DNA of 9,278 nt from Gorillibacterium sp. (lineage in GTDB: Bacteria; Bacillota; Bacilli; Paenibacillales; NBRC-103111): NCBI GenBank assembly GCA_014380705.1, contig JACMJI010000048.1, forward strand, positions 1 through 9,278, in the 5' to 3' direction. The notes under the pieces were generated by a model that made no database searches, had not been told where the DNA came from, and saw only the letters and a program-made list of their open reading frames with translations. The translations under genes and the position numbers were made by a program. Positions 1 to 6,658 of the stretch are shown piece by piece. Position 1 is the first letter of the stretch, and each line of letters begins with the position of its first letter.

Positions 1-1065
1 GAAGGACAGGTGTACTATTTGTACAACCGGGTTCAGGGTATCCAGCAGATGGCCGATCAGATATCCGCTCTTGTGCCTGAAGCCAGGGTCGCAGTTGCCC
101 ATGGTCAGATGGGTGAACATGAGCTAGAGAGAACAATTCTGAACTTTCTCGATGGAGAATATGATGTTCTTGTCAGTACAAGCATTATTGAAACAGGTGT
201 TGATATTCCTAACGTGAACACGCTGATTGTGCATGATGCGGACAAAATGGGACTTTCCCAGCTTTACCAACTGCGTGGGCGAGTTGGAAGATCTAATCGG
301 GTAGCCTACGCGTACTTTACCTACCAGCGGGATAAAGTGTTGACTGAAGTGGCAGAAAAGCGCTTGCAATCGATAAAAGAGTTTACAGAACTGGGGTCAG
401 GGTTTAAAATTGCAATGAGGGACCTGTCCATTCGCGGCGCGGGAAATCTTCTTGGAGCCGAACAGCATGGCTTCATTGCGTCCGTCGGTTTTGACATGTA
501 TTCTCAAATGTTGTCTGAAGAAATCAATAAGCGAAAAGCGGAGATGGTTGGGGGCCCTGGGGTGCCATTGCGTGATTTTGCTACGCAGCTGGACTTACAG
601 GTCGACGCGTACTTGCCGTCTGATTATATCTACGACAGCATGCAGAAGATCGAGATCTACAAGAAAGTAGCCGGTATTACAACACTTGATGAAGCAGGGG
701 ATCTTCAAGAAGAATTAATCGATCGGTTTGGGGACCTTCCCGAGGCCGTCGAGAACTTGCTTTCGGTCGCAAGGGTTAAAGTATATGGTTCTTTGTATCG
801 GATCGAATCGATCTCTCAGAAAGGGGAGGATTTCCATTTGAAGCTTCATGCTGACCAGAACGTTAACTTGGATGGCAAGAAGCTGATCGCTCTATCCGCC
901 CGTCTAGAGAATAGGATAAGGCTTGTTCCGGGGTCACAGATCCATATTGAGGTTAAAGGAAAAGGCAAAAAGTCAGACCGGTCGTTTATGCAGCTTGAGA
1001 ATTTTTTAGAATTACTCGGGGAGACCCGCATTTTGAGAGGAGAATTACAGAATGCAACAAACTAA
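1..1065 (+). CDS. mfd: Transcription-repair coupling factor Mfd, C-terminal part (5' end outside window)
   Basis: Mfd is an ATP-driven DNA translocase that removes stalled RNA polymerase at lesions and recruits UvrA. The reading frame is open from base 1, giving 354 residues of a protein usually about 1,150-1,180 long, so only the C-terminal third is present. Visible in order (fragment numbering): the end of translocase lobe 2 with helicase motif V (SIIETGVDIPNVN, about residues 61-73); motif VI (QLRGRVGR, 90-97) with its arginine finger region; the TRG relay segment (about 100-175, including RDLSIRGAGNLLGAEQHG), which is shared with RecG; and the regulatory D7 domain (about 195-345), which in the family masks the UvrA-binding surface. 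The stop codon lies inside the next gene, a 14-bp overlap that suggests co-transcription and translational coupling. The identification is very secure. The upstream start and promoter cannot be seen. Confidence 0.97.
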   Translation, partial: EGQVYYLYNRVQGIQQMADQISALVPEARVAVAHGQMGEHELERTILNFLDGEYDVLVSTSIIETGVDIPNVNTLIVHDADKMGLSQLYQLRGRVGRSNRVAYAYFTYQRDKVLTEVAEKRLQSIKEFTELGSGFKIAMRDLSIRGAGNLLGAEQHGFIASVGFDMYSQMLSEEINKRKAEMVGGPGVPLRDFATQLDLQVDAYLPSDYIYDSMQKIEIYKKVAGITTLDEAGDLQEELIDRFGDLPEAVENLLSVARVKVYGSLYRIESISQKGEDFHLKLHADQNVNLDGKKLIALSARLENRIRLVPGSQIHIEVKGKGKKSDRSFMQLENFLELLGETRILRGELQNATN

Positions 1066-2146
1066 TACACGGCGCAGAATGCGTTTTCTCGCTGTAAGCT
1101 TATCCCTTGTTCTTGCCATGTCTTTCCTTGGTGCTTGTGGAAATAAGAAGGCTGCAACTGATGACAAAGCTGTCGCTACTTATAAGGGTGGAACGATCAC
1201 ACAAAGCGAGTTTGACACCTTTGTAGGTGTGAATGTCATTATGGATAGCACCGGTCAGGTGTCAGGCATGCTGGCTGAACCACAATACAAAGAGTATATT
1301 CAGGAGCAATTGCTGAAACAGCAAGTGGTTTGGGAGATTCTCGATGCGAAGACCTCTGATGCTAACCGCAAGGAAGGCGAGAAACAAGCTGAGGAGCTTG
1401 ATAAGCAGATCAAGGGAATGGAAGCTGCTCAGAAAGAAAGCTTTGAAAAAGCCATGAAAGATAATAAGGTTACCGTGAAAGACTTGAAGAGATATGTTAC
1501 GGTTTCTACTGGTATATCCAAGGAAATGGAAAGCAAGGTAACCGAGCAGGAAATTAAGGCTGTCTATGATGAGCATCTTAAGACAAACCCGAATTTTTAT
1601 GATGTTGTTAACGTGCGGCATATTCTAATCGGTGTTCATGCAGAAGCCGATGAAGCAAAGGGTACAGTTAAACGAACCAAAGAAGAAGCGCTGAAGATCG
1701 CTAATGATGTTAAAGCTAAGCTTGATGCAGGAGGAGACTTTGCTGCGTTGGCTAAAGAGTTTTCTGAAGACGGCAACAAGGATACTGGCGGTCTATATGC
1801 CGATCAACAGATCGGGACCAGCAGTTTTGTAGAGCCCTTCCTGAAGAAAATGACCGAGCTTGAGATCAACAAAATTAGCGAACCCGTTGAAACAGACTTT
1901 GGTTATCATGTTATGCGGGTTGATTCGCGTAAGACATTGAAGCTGGACGATGTGAAGGCATCCATTAAGAGCGAGAAATCTCAGACTAACCTCTCAAGCT
2001 TTGTTGAGAAGGATTTCCTGACCTATGATTATGTATCTCTGCTTCCTAAAGCGTCCCCTTCACCATCAGCTGCTGCCTCACCTGCAGCAAGTGCGGATGT
2101 AGCAGCTTCACCTGCTGCCTCTGTATCCCCTGAAGCCAAAAAATAA
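1052..2146 (+). CDS. prsA: PrsA-type parvulin peptidyl-prolyl isomerase lipoprotein
   Basis: A 364-residue secreted foldase anchored to the outer face of the membrane, where PrsA proteins catalyse cis-trans prolyl isomerisation and help exported proteins fold. The N-terminus is a lipoprotein signal: basic residues 7-11, a hydrophobic core, and lipobox FLGAC with the lipidated cysteine at 29. Residues 35-180 form the helical, lysine- and glutamate-rich SurA/PrsA-like chaperone region. A parvulin domain spans about 184-294 (RHIL at 189-192, GDFAALAKEFSED, GGLYAD, FGYHVMRV). The tail 334-364 is a low-complexity Ala/Ser/Pro segment, probably a flexible linker. The ATG at 1052 is preceded by AGGAG (1038-1042) inside the end of mfd. 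In B. subtilis mfd is followed directly by spoVT, so this gene is an addition to the locus. The symbol denotes the family: bacilli often have several PrsA paralogues, and which one this is cannot be told here. Confidence 0.9.
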   Translation: MQQTNTRRRMRFLAVSLSLVLAMSFLGACGNKKAATDDKAVATYKGGTITQSEFDTFVGVNVIMDSTGQVSGMLAEPQYKEYIQEQLLKQQVVWEILDAKTSDANRKEGEKQAEELDKQIKGMEAAQKESFEKAMKDNKVTVKDLKRYVTVSTGISKEMESKVTEQEIKAVYDEHLKTNPNFYDVVNVRHILIGVHAEADEAKGTVKRTKEEALKIANDVKAKLDAGGDFAALAKEFSEDGNKDTGGLYADQQIGTSSFVEPFLKKMTELEINKISEPVETDFGYHVMRVDSRKTLKLDDVKASIKSEKSQTNLSSFVEKDFLTYDYVSLLPKASPSPSAAASPAASADVAASPAASVSPEAKK

Positions 2147-2176
2147 TTTGACAACTTGTATAAAATCGTATTTCCT

Positions 2177-2206
2177 AAGCCGTGGCTGAGGATGTGCGGT
2201 TTTTTT
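2177..2206 (+). terminator. Probable intrinsic terminator after prsA
   Basis: Arms AAGCCGTG (2177-2184) and GTGCGG plus the first T's (2195-2202) can pair over 8 bp with a 10-nt loop, followed by a run of T to 2206. Three of the pairs are G-U wobbles, so this is a modest terminator placed about 30 bp behind the prsA stop. Confidence 0.6.
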
Positions 2207-2239
2207 CTATATCCTGAATGTACAAATAGTCATTGGTTG

Positions 2240-2319
2240 GGTAAACGTACGGCATCAAAGGGATTCTGATCATAACTTAAGCTAAAGTTTATTCCGCTCC
2301 TGATCGGTAAACGCACGGC
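2240..2319. repeat. Pair of 14-bp direct repeats in the prsA-spoVT gap
   Basis: GGTAAACGTACGGC at 2240-2253 recurs as GGTAAACGCACGGC at 2306-2319, with one mismatch and 66 bp from start to start. A shorter CTGATC also occurs twice (2264-2269 and 2300-2305). The element is not coding and I do not recognise it. It could be a pair of protein-binding sites or part of a dispersed intergenic repeat. Confidence 0.6.
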
Positions 2320-2481
2320 GCCTAAGGACGTCGAAAGGCATTTATCCTTGCATGTTTAGAGCTTTTGGTGCGTGTAAAGAATAGCCACATTTTATGGGGT
2401 AGTTTTGCCAACAATCGGGCATGATAAGAAGGATGAACGTCAGCCTTCTTAGTATCTCCGCCAACTGGTTCTCGAGAATTA

Positions 2482-2511
2482 TGAATAAGGTTTGGTAAGC
2501 GGAGAATACTG
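2482..2511 (+). promoter_or_regulatory. Probable forespore sigma-G promoter of spoVT
   Basis: TGAATA (2482-2487) matches the -35 consensus of sigma-G/sigma-F promoters. After a 17-bp spacer comes AATACTG (2505-2511), which matches five of seven positions of the -10 consensus CATAMTA. Transcription would start near 2518 and give a leader of about 50 nt. In B. subtilis spoVT is a sigma-G gene, which supports the reading. Sigma-F recognition cannot be excluded because the two consensus sequences are similar. Confidence 0.6.
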
Positions 2512-2568
2512 AGCATACACTTATATCCAGTGGATCATATCATCTAAGGAAAGAAGGGCATCTGGAGA

Positions 2569-3111
2569 ATGAAAGCAACTGGAATTGTCCGCCGCATCGA
2601 TGACCTTGGGCGTGTTGTTATCCCCAAAGAAATTCGTCGTACCTTAAGAATCCGTGAAGGAGATCCACTCGAAATTTTTGTGGATCGTGACGGTGAAGTC
2701 ATTTTGAAGAAGTATTCACCAATAGGGGAACTCTCTGACTTTGCTAAGGAATATGCTGATTCACTTTTTGAAAGCACCAATCATCTTGTTCTGATAACGG
2801 ATCGGGATAATGTTGTCGCCATTTCTGGGGGATCCAAAAAGGACTTTCAGGACAAGCAGGTAGGAAGTTTATTGGAAAACTGTATGGATAGTCGACACTC
2901 AGCAATCGAAACGGAGCCTGGTTCTCATGAGATCATGAAGGATGTCAAGGAAACGTATACGAATTGTGTGGTTGCGCCCATTATATCGAGCGGAGATCCA
3001 ATTGGTACTGTCGTCATGCTTAGCAAGGATGAGAATGTTAAGATGGGTCAGATGGAACAGAAGATGGCAGAGGTTGCTGCTGCTTTTCTTGGGAAGCAGA
3101 TGGAGCAATAA
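2569..3111 (+). CDS. spoVT: Stage V sporulation protein T, forespore transcription regulator
   Basis: SpoVT is an AbrB-family DNA-binding protein that tunes the sigma-G regulon in the forespore, activating some genes and repressing others, and it influences germination properties. The 180 residues match the usual length (about 178). Residues 1-50 form the swapped-hairpin AbrB domain (MKATGIVRRIDDLGRVVIPKEIRRTL then IREGDPLEIFVD, as in AbrB and Abh). Residues 55-178 form the GAF-like regulatory domain, whose ligand is unknown. The start at 2569 is the family's conserved MKATGIVRRID start. The Shine-Dalgarno is only moderate (AGAAGGG, about 2552-2558), and a GGAG at 2564-2567 lies too close to the ATG. 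The gene stands alone between a sigma-G-like promoter and two terminators, so it is probably monocistronic. The identification is very secure. Confidence 0.97.
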   Translation: MKATGIVRRIDDLGRVVIPKEIRRTLRIREGDPLEIFVDRDGEVILKKYSPIGELSDFAKEYADSLFESTNHLVLITDRDNVVAISGGSKKDFQDKQVGSLLENCMDSRHSAIETEPGSHEIMKDVKETYTNCVVAPIISSGDPIGTVVMLSKDENVKMGQMEQKMAEVAAAFLGKQMEQ

Positions 3112-3123
3112 GACGGGTACTCG

Positions 3124-3170
3124 AAAAAAGCTCCTCTCGGACGCAAAAGCGAACGAGTAGGGGCTTTTTT
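3124..3170 (+). terminator. Strong intrinsic terminator after spoVT
   Basis: AAAAAAGCTCCTCTCG (3124-3139) pairs with CGAGTAGGGGCTTTTTT (3154-3170), leaving one bulged T and a loop of about 14 nt. The A and T tracts flank a GC-rich stem, so it may also work on the opposite strand, although no gene converges on it here. Confidence 0.9.
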
Positions 3171-3221
3171 CAACTATATAAACTTCAGGTTAGACAGCGT
3201 ATTCTAATTAAGTGATAGCAT

Positions 3222-3242
3222 AGCTCCGCTTATGGGGCTTTT
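3222..3242 (+). terminator. Small second terminator-like hairpin
   Basis: AGCTCC (3222-3227) pairs with GGGGCT (3234-3239) around a 6-nt loop, followed by a short run of T. It resembles the lower part of the preceding terminator (GCTCC and GGGGC followed by T's), so it may be a back-up terminator or a decayed copy. Confidence 0.45.
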
Positions 3243-3281
3243 CCTTGTGGGTACAGATCAGTAAAAAGCAGTATGCATAAC

Positions 3282-3310
3282 TTGGTCGAGGTATGAAAGT
3301 ACGCTATAAT
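3282..3310 (+). promoter_or_regulatory. Probable sigma-A promoter of the flippase-mazG unit
   Basis: TTGGTC (3282-3287), a 17-bp spacer and a perfect TATAAT (3305-3310) lie 35 bp before the ATG at 3346. This is a vegetative promoter signature. I saw no convincing sigma-E promoter here, although homologues of the downstream gene are often linked to sporulation. Confidence 0.75.
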
Positions 3311-3345
3311 AAGGACATCTTGCGTTCAGCTGGGAAGGGGATTTC

Positions 3346-5079
3346 ATGGAAACCAGCAAGAGTTACTTAAAGGGCGCGGCAGTGTTAGGAACAGCCGCTG
3401 TGCTGTCCAAATTGCTTGGCACCGTGCAGAAGATTCCACTCCAGAACCTGGCCGGTGAAGAAGCCTTTGGTATTTATAATATCGTCTATCCCTTGTATAC
3501 ACTGATTTTAACGCTGGCTATTGCAGGGTTCCCTCTGACGGTGTCCGCTTTTGTTTCCGAGAAAATGGCCATGGGCAGTTACCGGGAAGCCAGGAGAATT
3601 TTATTTGTTGCATCCGTTATATTGGCATTTACAGGTATTTTGTTCTTTATAGCACTCTATGCTGGCGCGGATCAGCTTTCGCTTTTTCTTGGCGCACCAC
3701 AAACTGCGCCTGCGATCCGTAGTGTATCCTGGGCACTTTTACTCGTTCCCGTGATGGCTGCACTGAGGGGCTATTTTCAAGGCTGCGGCAATATGGTCCC
3801 GACAGCTCTATCTCAGGTAGCCGAGCAATTGGTACGGGTTGCTGTCATGCTCGTGCTGCTTTTCTATTATTTGGAGCTGAATTTGGGTGCAGATCGCATT
3901 GCCGCTGGTGCCACATTCGGATCAACCGCGGGCGCCTTATCGGGTCTTATGGTTATGTTATTCTTCTGGCGCCGAGAACAGCGAAGGGTAAACAAAGTGT
4001 CTAGGGATGATACGCCGACTTATGAAATTGGCTCTGAAGAGCATTGCACTGCTCGGAAAGTCAACAGCGAGCCTTCAGAGAGCGAGCGGGTCCTTCCATT
4101 ACTGCGTCGCTTTTTCCGGGTTGCCCTACCCATATGCTTTGGTTCGATAGCTCTGCCTGCGCTCACCTTAGTCGATTCTGTCACGCTTCCAAGGCTTCTG
4201 ACAAGCCGTGGGGTTGCGGAGGCAGCGGGGCTCTATCAGATTGGCTTATTTAACCACGCACAACCGCTCGTACAGCTTGTAGCATTGATTGCCACCTCCA
4301 TGTCAGCAGCCCTTGTTCCAGCGGTAGCATTTGCTCGGCTGCAAGGGGAAACAGCCATCCTACGGCGGCGTACAGAGGATTCGGTACGTGCTGGCTGGCT
4401 AGTTGGGTTTGCAGCATCCTTTGGGCTCGCAGCGGCTTCTATACCCATCAACATCATGCTGTTTAAAACCTCTGCAGGCTCCGGCACAATGTCCATCCTC
4501 GCCTTCACAGCGGCTTTTGCTACGCTTCAGATTGTAACCGGAAGCGTGCTGATTGGTTATAACGCTAGCCGACTGCCAGCGATACACCTTTTTGCCGCAA
4601 CGATTGGCAAAGTGTTACTGAACCTGCTGCTCGTTCCCGCCATGGGCATAAGCGGCGCAGCGTGGGCAAGCGTGGCTGCTTATGCAGCCGCCGCCCTGCT
4701 CAACCTCGCTGCGCTAAGTCGCCTCTCCGGCGTTCGCTTCACGCTCGGCGCCTATGTGTGGCGTCCGCTCGCTGCCGCCTCTGCCATGTGCTGCGCCGTC
4801 TTCGCGAGCCGCGGAGCCGTGACCGCTCTAGCTCACGCATTCCACGGCAGCTCCGATAGCCGTGGAATGGCAACGCTAAGCGCTCTGCTCGCGGTAACGC
4901 TCGGCGCAGCCGTCTACATGGCTGCACTGCTCCGGCTCGGCTGCATTACCCGAGCCGATCTTGAAGCCGCACCATCAGCCGTAACCCGGCTGATTCCTCT
5001 GCTAGAGCAAGCAAGGTTGCTCGCTCGAATACAAAAGCTATCGCCCTGCTCAGCAGGCAAGAAGGAGATAAGCCCATGA
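3346..5079 (+). CDS. yabM: MOP/PST-type polysaccharide flippase (YabM/SpoVB family)
   Basis: A 577-residue polytopic membrane protein of the MATE/MOP exporter superfamily, the group containing SpoVB, MurJ-like and polysaccharide transporters. These move lipid-linked sugars across the cytoplasmic membrane. The N-terminus (KGAAVLGTAAVLSKLLGTVQKIPLQNLAG) is typical of the SpoVB/YabM branch. About 12-14 hydrophobic segments run to about residue 530. A charged cytoplasmic loop at 209-253 separates the two halves, and the second half restarts at 257 (FRVALPICFGSIALPALTLVD). The start has a good AAGGGG (3335-3340) at 5-nt spacing. The stop overlaps mazG as ATGA. The position between spoVT and mazG is that of B. 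subtilis yabM, which is why that symbol is used. The substrate is unknown, and a role in cortex precursor export is only an inference. The last third (about 4620-4990) is visibly GC-richer than the rest. Confidence 0.87.
   Translation: METSKSYLKGAAVLGTAAVLSKLLGTVQKIPLQNLAGEEAFGIYNIVYPLYTLILTLAIAGFPLTVSAFVSEKMAMGSYREARRILFVASVILAFTGILFFIALYAGADQLSLFLGAPQTAPAIRSVSWALLLVPVMAALRGYFQGCGNMVPTALSQVAEQLVRVAVMLVLLFYYLELNLGADRIAAGATFGSTAGALSGLMVMLFFWRREQRRVNKVSRDDTPTYEIGSEEHCTARKVNSEPSESERVLPLLRRFFRVALPICFGSIALPALTLVDSVTLPRLLTSRGVAEAAGLYQIGLFNHAQPLVQLVALIATSMSAALVPAVAFARLQGETAILRRRTEDSVRAGWLVGFAASFGLAAASIPINIMLFKTSAGSGTMSILAFTAAFATLQIVTGSVLIGYNASRLPAIHLFAATIGKVLLNLLLVPAMGISGAAWASVAAYAAAALLNLAALSRLSGVRFTLGAYVWRPLAAASAMCCAVFASRGAVTALAHAFHGSSDSRGMATLSALLAVTLGAAVYMAALLRLGCITRADLEAAPSAVTRLIPLLEQARLLARIQKLSPCSAGKKEISP
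4838..4869. repeat. 11-bp perfect inverted repeat inside the flippase gene
   Basis: CATTCCACGGC (4838-4848) and GCCGTGGAATG (4859-4869) are exact reverse complements separated by 10 bases. They fall at codons 498-508, a hydrophilic loop (HGSSDSRG) between two late membrane segments. No T run follows, so this is not a simple terminator. Confidence 0.7.
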
Positions 5080-6578
5080 CAGCTAAAATCACAGTCGTTG
5101 GTCTCGGCTCCGGTGACGAGAACCAATTGACACTCGGCATCTGGAGTAAGCTACGTGAAGCAACTCAATTGTATTTACGAACGGAGGACCATCCCGTCAT
5201 TCGTTTCTTGCGGCAAAATGACGTGGCCTTTACAACCTTTGACTCCATATACGAGCAGGAGCAGGATTTTGCTGCGGTATATGAGCAGATCACCCAACAT
5301 TTGGTACAGGTGGCACTTACATACAACGGAGAAGTGGTTTATGCGGTTCCCGGCCATCCATGTGTGGCTGAACGGACAACTTTACTGCTGCAGGAGCGCT
5401 GTGCAGAGAAGTCCATTGAGCTTGTTGTGCTGGGGGGAGAAAGCTTTCTGGATCAAGCCTTCTTGCGTTTTGGGTTTGATCCGGTTGAAGGCTTTCAACT
5501 GCTCGATGCATCCGGGCTATCCGCGCAAGTGCTAAACCCGCGCATGCACACGATTATTGGTCAGGTATACGATAGCTTTACCGCCTCCGATGCTAAGCTT
5601 GCCTTAATGGAGGTGTATCCTGACGATTATCCCGTTGTCATTGGACATGCCTTAGGAGTAACGGGGAAGGAACGCATAGAGCGGGTACCTCTATATGAGC
5701 TGGACCGGGAATCGGGCTATGGTAATCTATCGCTTATTTATGTTCCTCGCACGGACCGGGAGGATCTCTTGAACCGCTCATTCGTGCGCTTGCACGAGAT
5801 TGTGGCTACCTTGCGCAGCCCAGAAGGCTGCCCGTGGGATCGGGAGCAGACCCACAGCAGCCTGCGTAAGAACCTGATTGAAGAAATGTATGAAGTCCTA
5901 GAGACCATCGATGAGGATGATCCGGACCATATGCGTGAAGAGCTGGGCGATCTCCTGCTTCAGGTGCTGTTGCATGCACAGATTGAAGAAGAGGTCGGGG
6001 TATTCACCGTTTATGATGTTGTGCAGACGCTAAATGAGAAGCTGATTCGCCGACATCCCCATGTTTTTGGAGATAAAGCGGCAGCTGACGCAGAGGAAGC
6101 CCTTGCGAATTGGCATGCGATCAAGCGTATAGAGAAAGAGAACCGCGGTGAGGATGTCCAGGAGGCATCGGCGCTGGATGGAATTCCACGCGATCTGCCC
6201 GCGCTATTAAAAGCGTGGAAGCTGCAGAAAAAGGCCGCGGCTGTCGGGTTTGACTGGGCAAGCGTTGATGATGTTTTTGCGAAGGTAGCTGAAGAGATTG
6301 AAGAACTGCGAGAGGAACTGGAGAGCCCCGGCTCTGAGGGTGAAGCCAAGCGTCGCGGGGAGCTCGGAGATCTTATTTTTGCTGTCGTTAATCTGGCACG
6401 ATTCCTGAAAGTAGACCCGGAAGAAGCATTAGCTTTGACCAACCAAAAATTTTCTGATCGTTTTCACTATATTGAGCAAAATATTCGTCTAAAAGGTCAG
6501 GAAATGGACAAAACTGGAATTGATGAGCTCGAGTTTTATTGGCAAGAGGCGAAAAATGTCGGTAAAACAGAAAAATAA
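5076..6578 (+). CDS. mazG: YabN: tetrapyrrole-methylase-like domain fused to MazG nucleotide pyrophosphohydrolase
   Basis: A 500-residue two-part enzyme matching B. subtilis YabN (about 490). Residues 1-225 resemble SAM-dependent tetrapyrrole (corrin/porphyrin) methylases: glycine-rich start ITVVGLGSGDENQLTLG, then VVYAVPGHPCVAERTT at 87-102. The real substrate of this domain is unknown. The C-terminal part holds two MazG units, which hydrolyse NTPs to NMP and pyrophosphate and clean the nucleotide pool. The first begins LRSPEGCPWDREQTH (246-260) and carries EExxE (269-273) and ExxD (289-292), the metal-binding acids. The second carries E406, E407, E410 and ExxD (429-432). Both acidic sets look intact. 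The ATG at 5076 overlaps the flippase stop as ATGA and is preceded by AAGGAG (5062-5067). hup follows after 80 bp with no terminator, so the two may be read together. Confidence 0.94.
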   Translation: MTAKITVVGLGSGDENQLTLGIWSKLREATQLYLRTEDHPVIRFLRQNDVAFTTFDSIYEQEQDFAAVYEQITQHLVQVALTYNGEVVYAVPGHPCVAERTTLLLQERCAEKSIELVVLGGESFLDQAFLRFGFDPVEGFQLLDASGLSAQVLNPRMHTIIGQVYDSFTASDAKLALMEVYPDDYPVVIGHALGVTGKERIERVPLYELDRESGYGNLSLIYVPRTDREDLLNRSFVRLHEIVATLRSPEGCPWDREQTHSSLRKNLIEEMYEVLETIDEDDPDHMREELGDLLLQVLLHAQIEEEVGVFTVYDVVQTLNEKLIRRHPHVFGDKAAADAEEALANWHAIKRIEKENRGEDVQEASALDGIPRDLPALLKAWKLQKKAAAVGFDWASVDDVFAKVAEEIEELREELESPGSEGEAKRRGELGDLIFAVVNLARFLKVDPEEALALTNQKFSDRFHYIEQNIRLKGQEMDKTGIDELEFYWQEAKNVGKTEK

Positions 6579-6614
6579 CCCAGAAAAGCAGGAGTTTTTA
6601 GCAGGGATAAAGAA

Positions 6615-6620
6615 TATAAT
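6615..6620 (+). promoter_or_regulatory. Possible -10 element upstream of hup
   Basis: A perfect TATAAT sits 38 bp before the hup ATG, but no good -35 box lies at 16-18 bp and there is no TG extension. A separate promoter for hup would make sense because HU is abundant, but the sequence support is weak. Confidence 0.3.
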
Positions 6621-6658
6621 CAGGGCTAGGTTAACTATTTCGAGGAGGTTTACTATTT

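Larger units (their letters stand above)
2207..2568. other. Long non-coding region upstream of spoVT, rich in inverted repeats
   Basis: Between the prsA terminator and the spoVT start I find no convincing gene. The stretch holds the direct repeats at 2240-2319. It also holds a hairpin with 8-bp perfect arms TAAGAAGG (2425-2432) and CCTTCTTA (2444-2451), which can continue by 3 bp inside after one mismatch. Directly abutting this is a second inverted repeat, AGTATCTCCGC (2451-2461) and GCGGAGAATACT (2499-2510), with 11 pairs and one bulged base; between its arms lies the palindrome TTCTCGAGAA (2469-2478). Neither hairpin is followed by a T run, so they are not classical terminators. The right arm overlaps the probable sigma-G -10 element. 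The region also carries the spoVT leader and its ribosome-binding site. Confidence 0.6.

Noticed and set aside
2148..2166. TTGACA (2148-2153) just after the prsA stop as a -35 box
   Set aside because: The nearest TATAAA-like sequence is only about 6 bp away and nothing resembling a -10 lies at 16-18 bp.
2322..2516. A 64-codon open frame on the minus strand in the prsA-spoVT gap
   Set aside because: It has no ribosome-binding site, its first codons read through the inverted repeat and promoter of spoVT, and I recognise no domain. A fragment of a dispersed repeat remains possible and would be settled by a genome search, but I do not call a gene.
2208..2528. TATATCC at 2208-2214 and 2522-2528 as a possible target-site duplication around an inserted element
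   Set aside because: A shared AT-rich 7-mer is expected by chance in a gap of this size, and there are no terminal inverted repeats next to either copy.
6011..6442. A 143-codon serine-rich open frame on the minus strand
   Set aside because: It is the antisense shadow of the acidic MazG coding region; the + strand product is an unmistakable family member.
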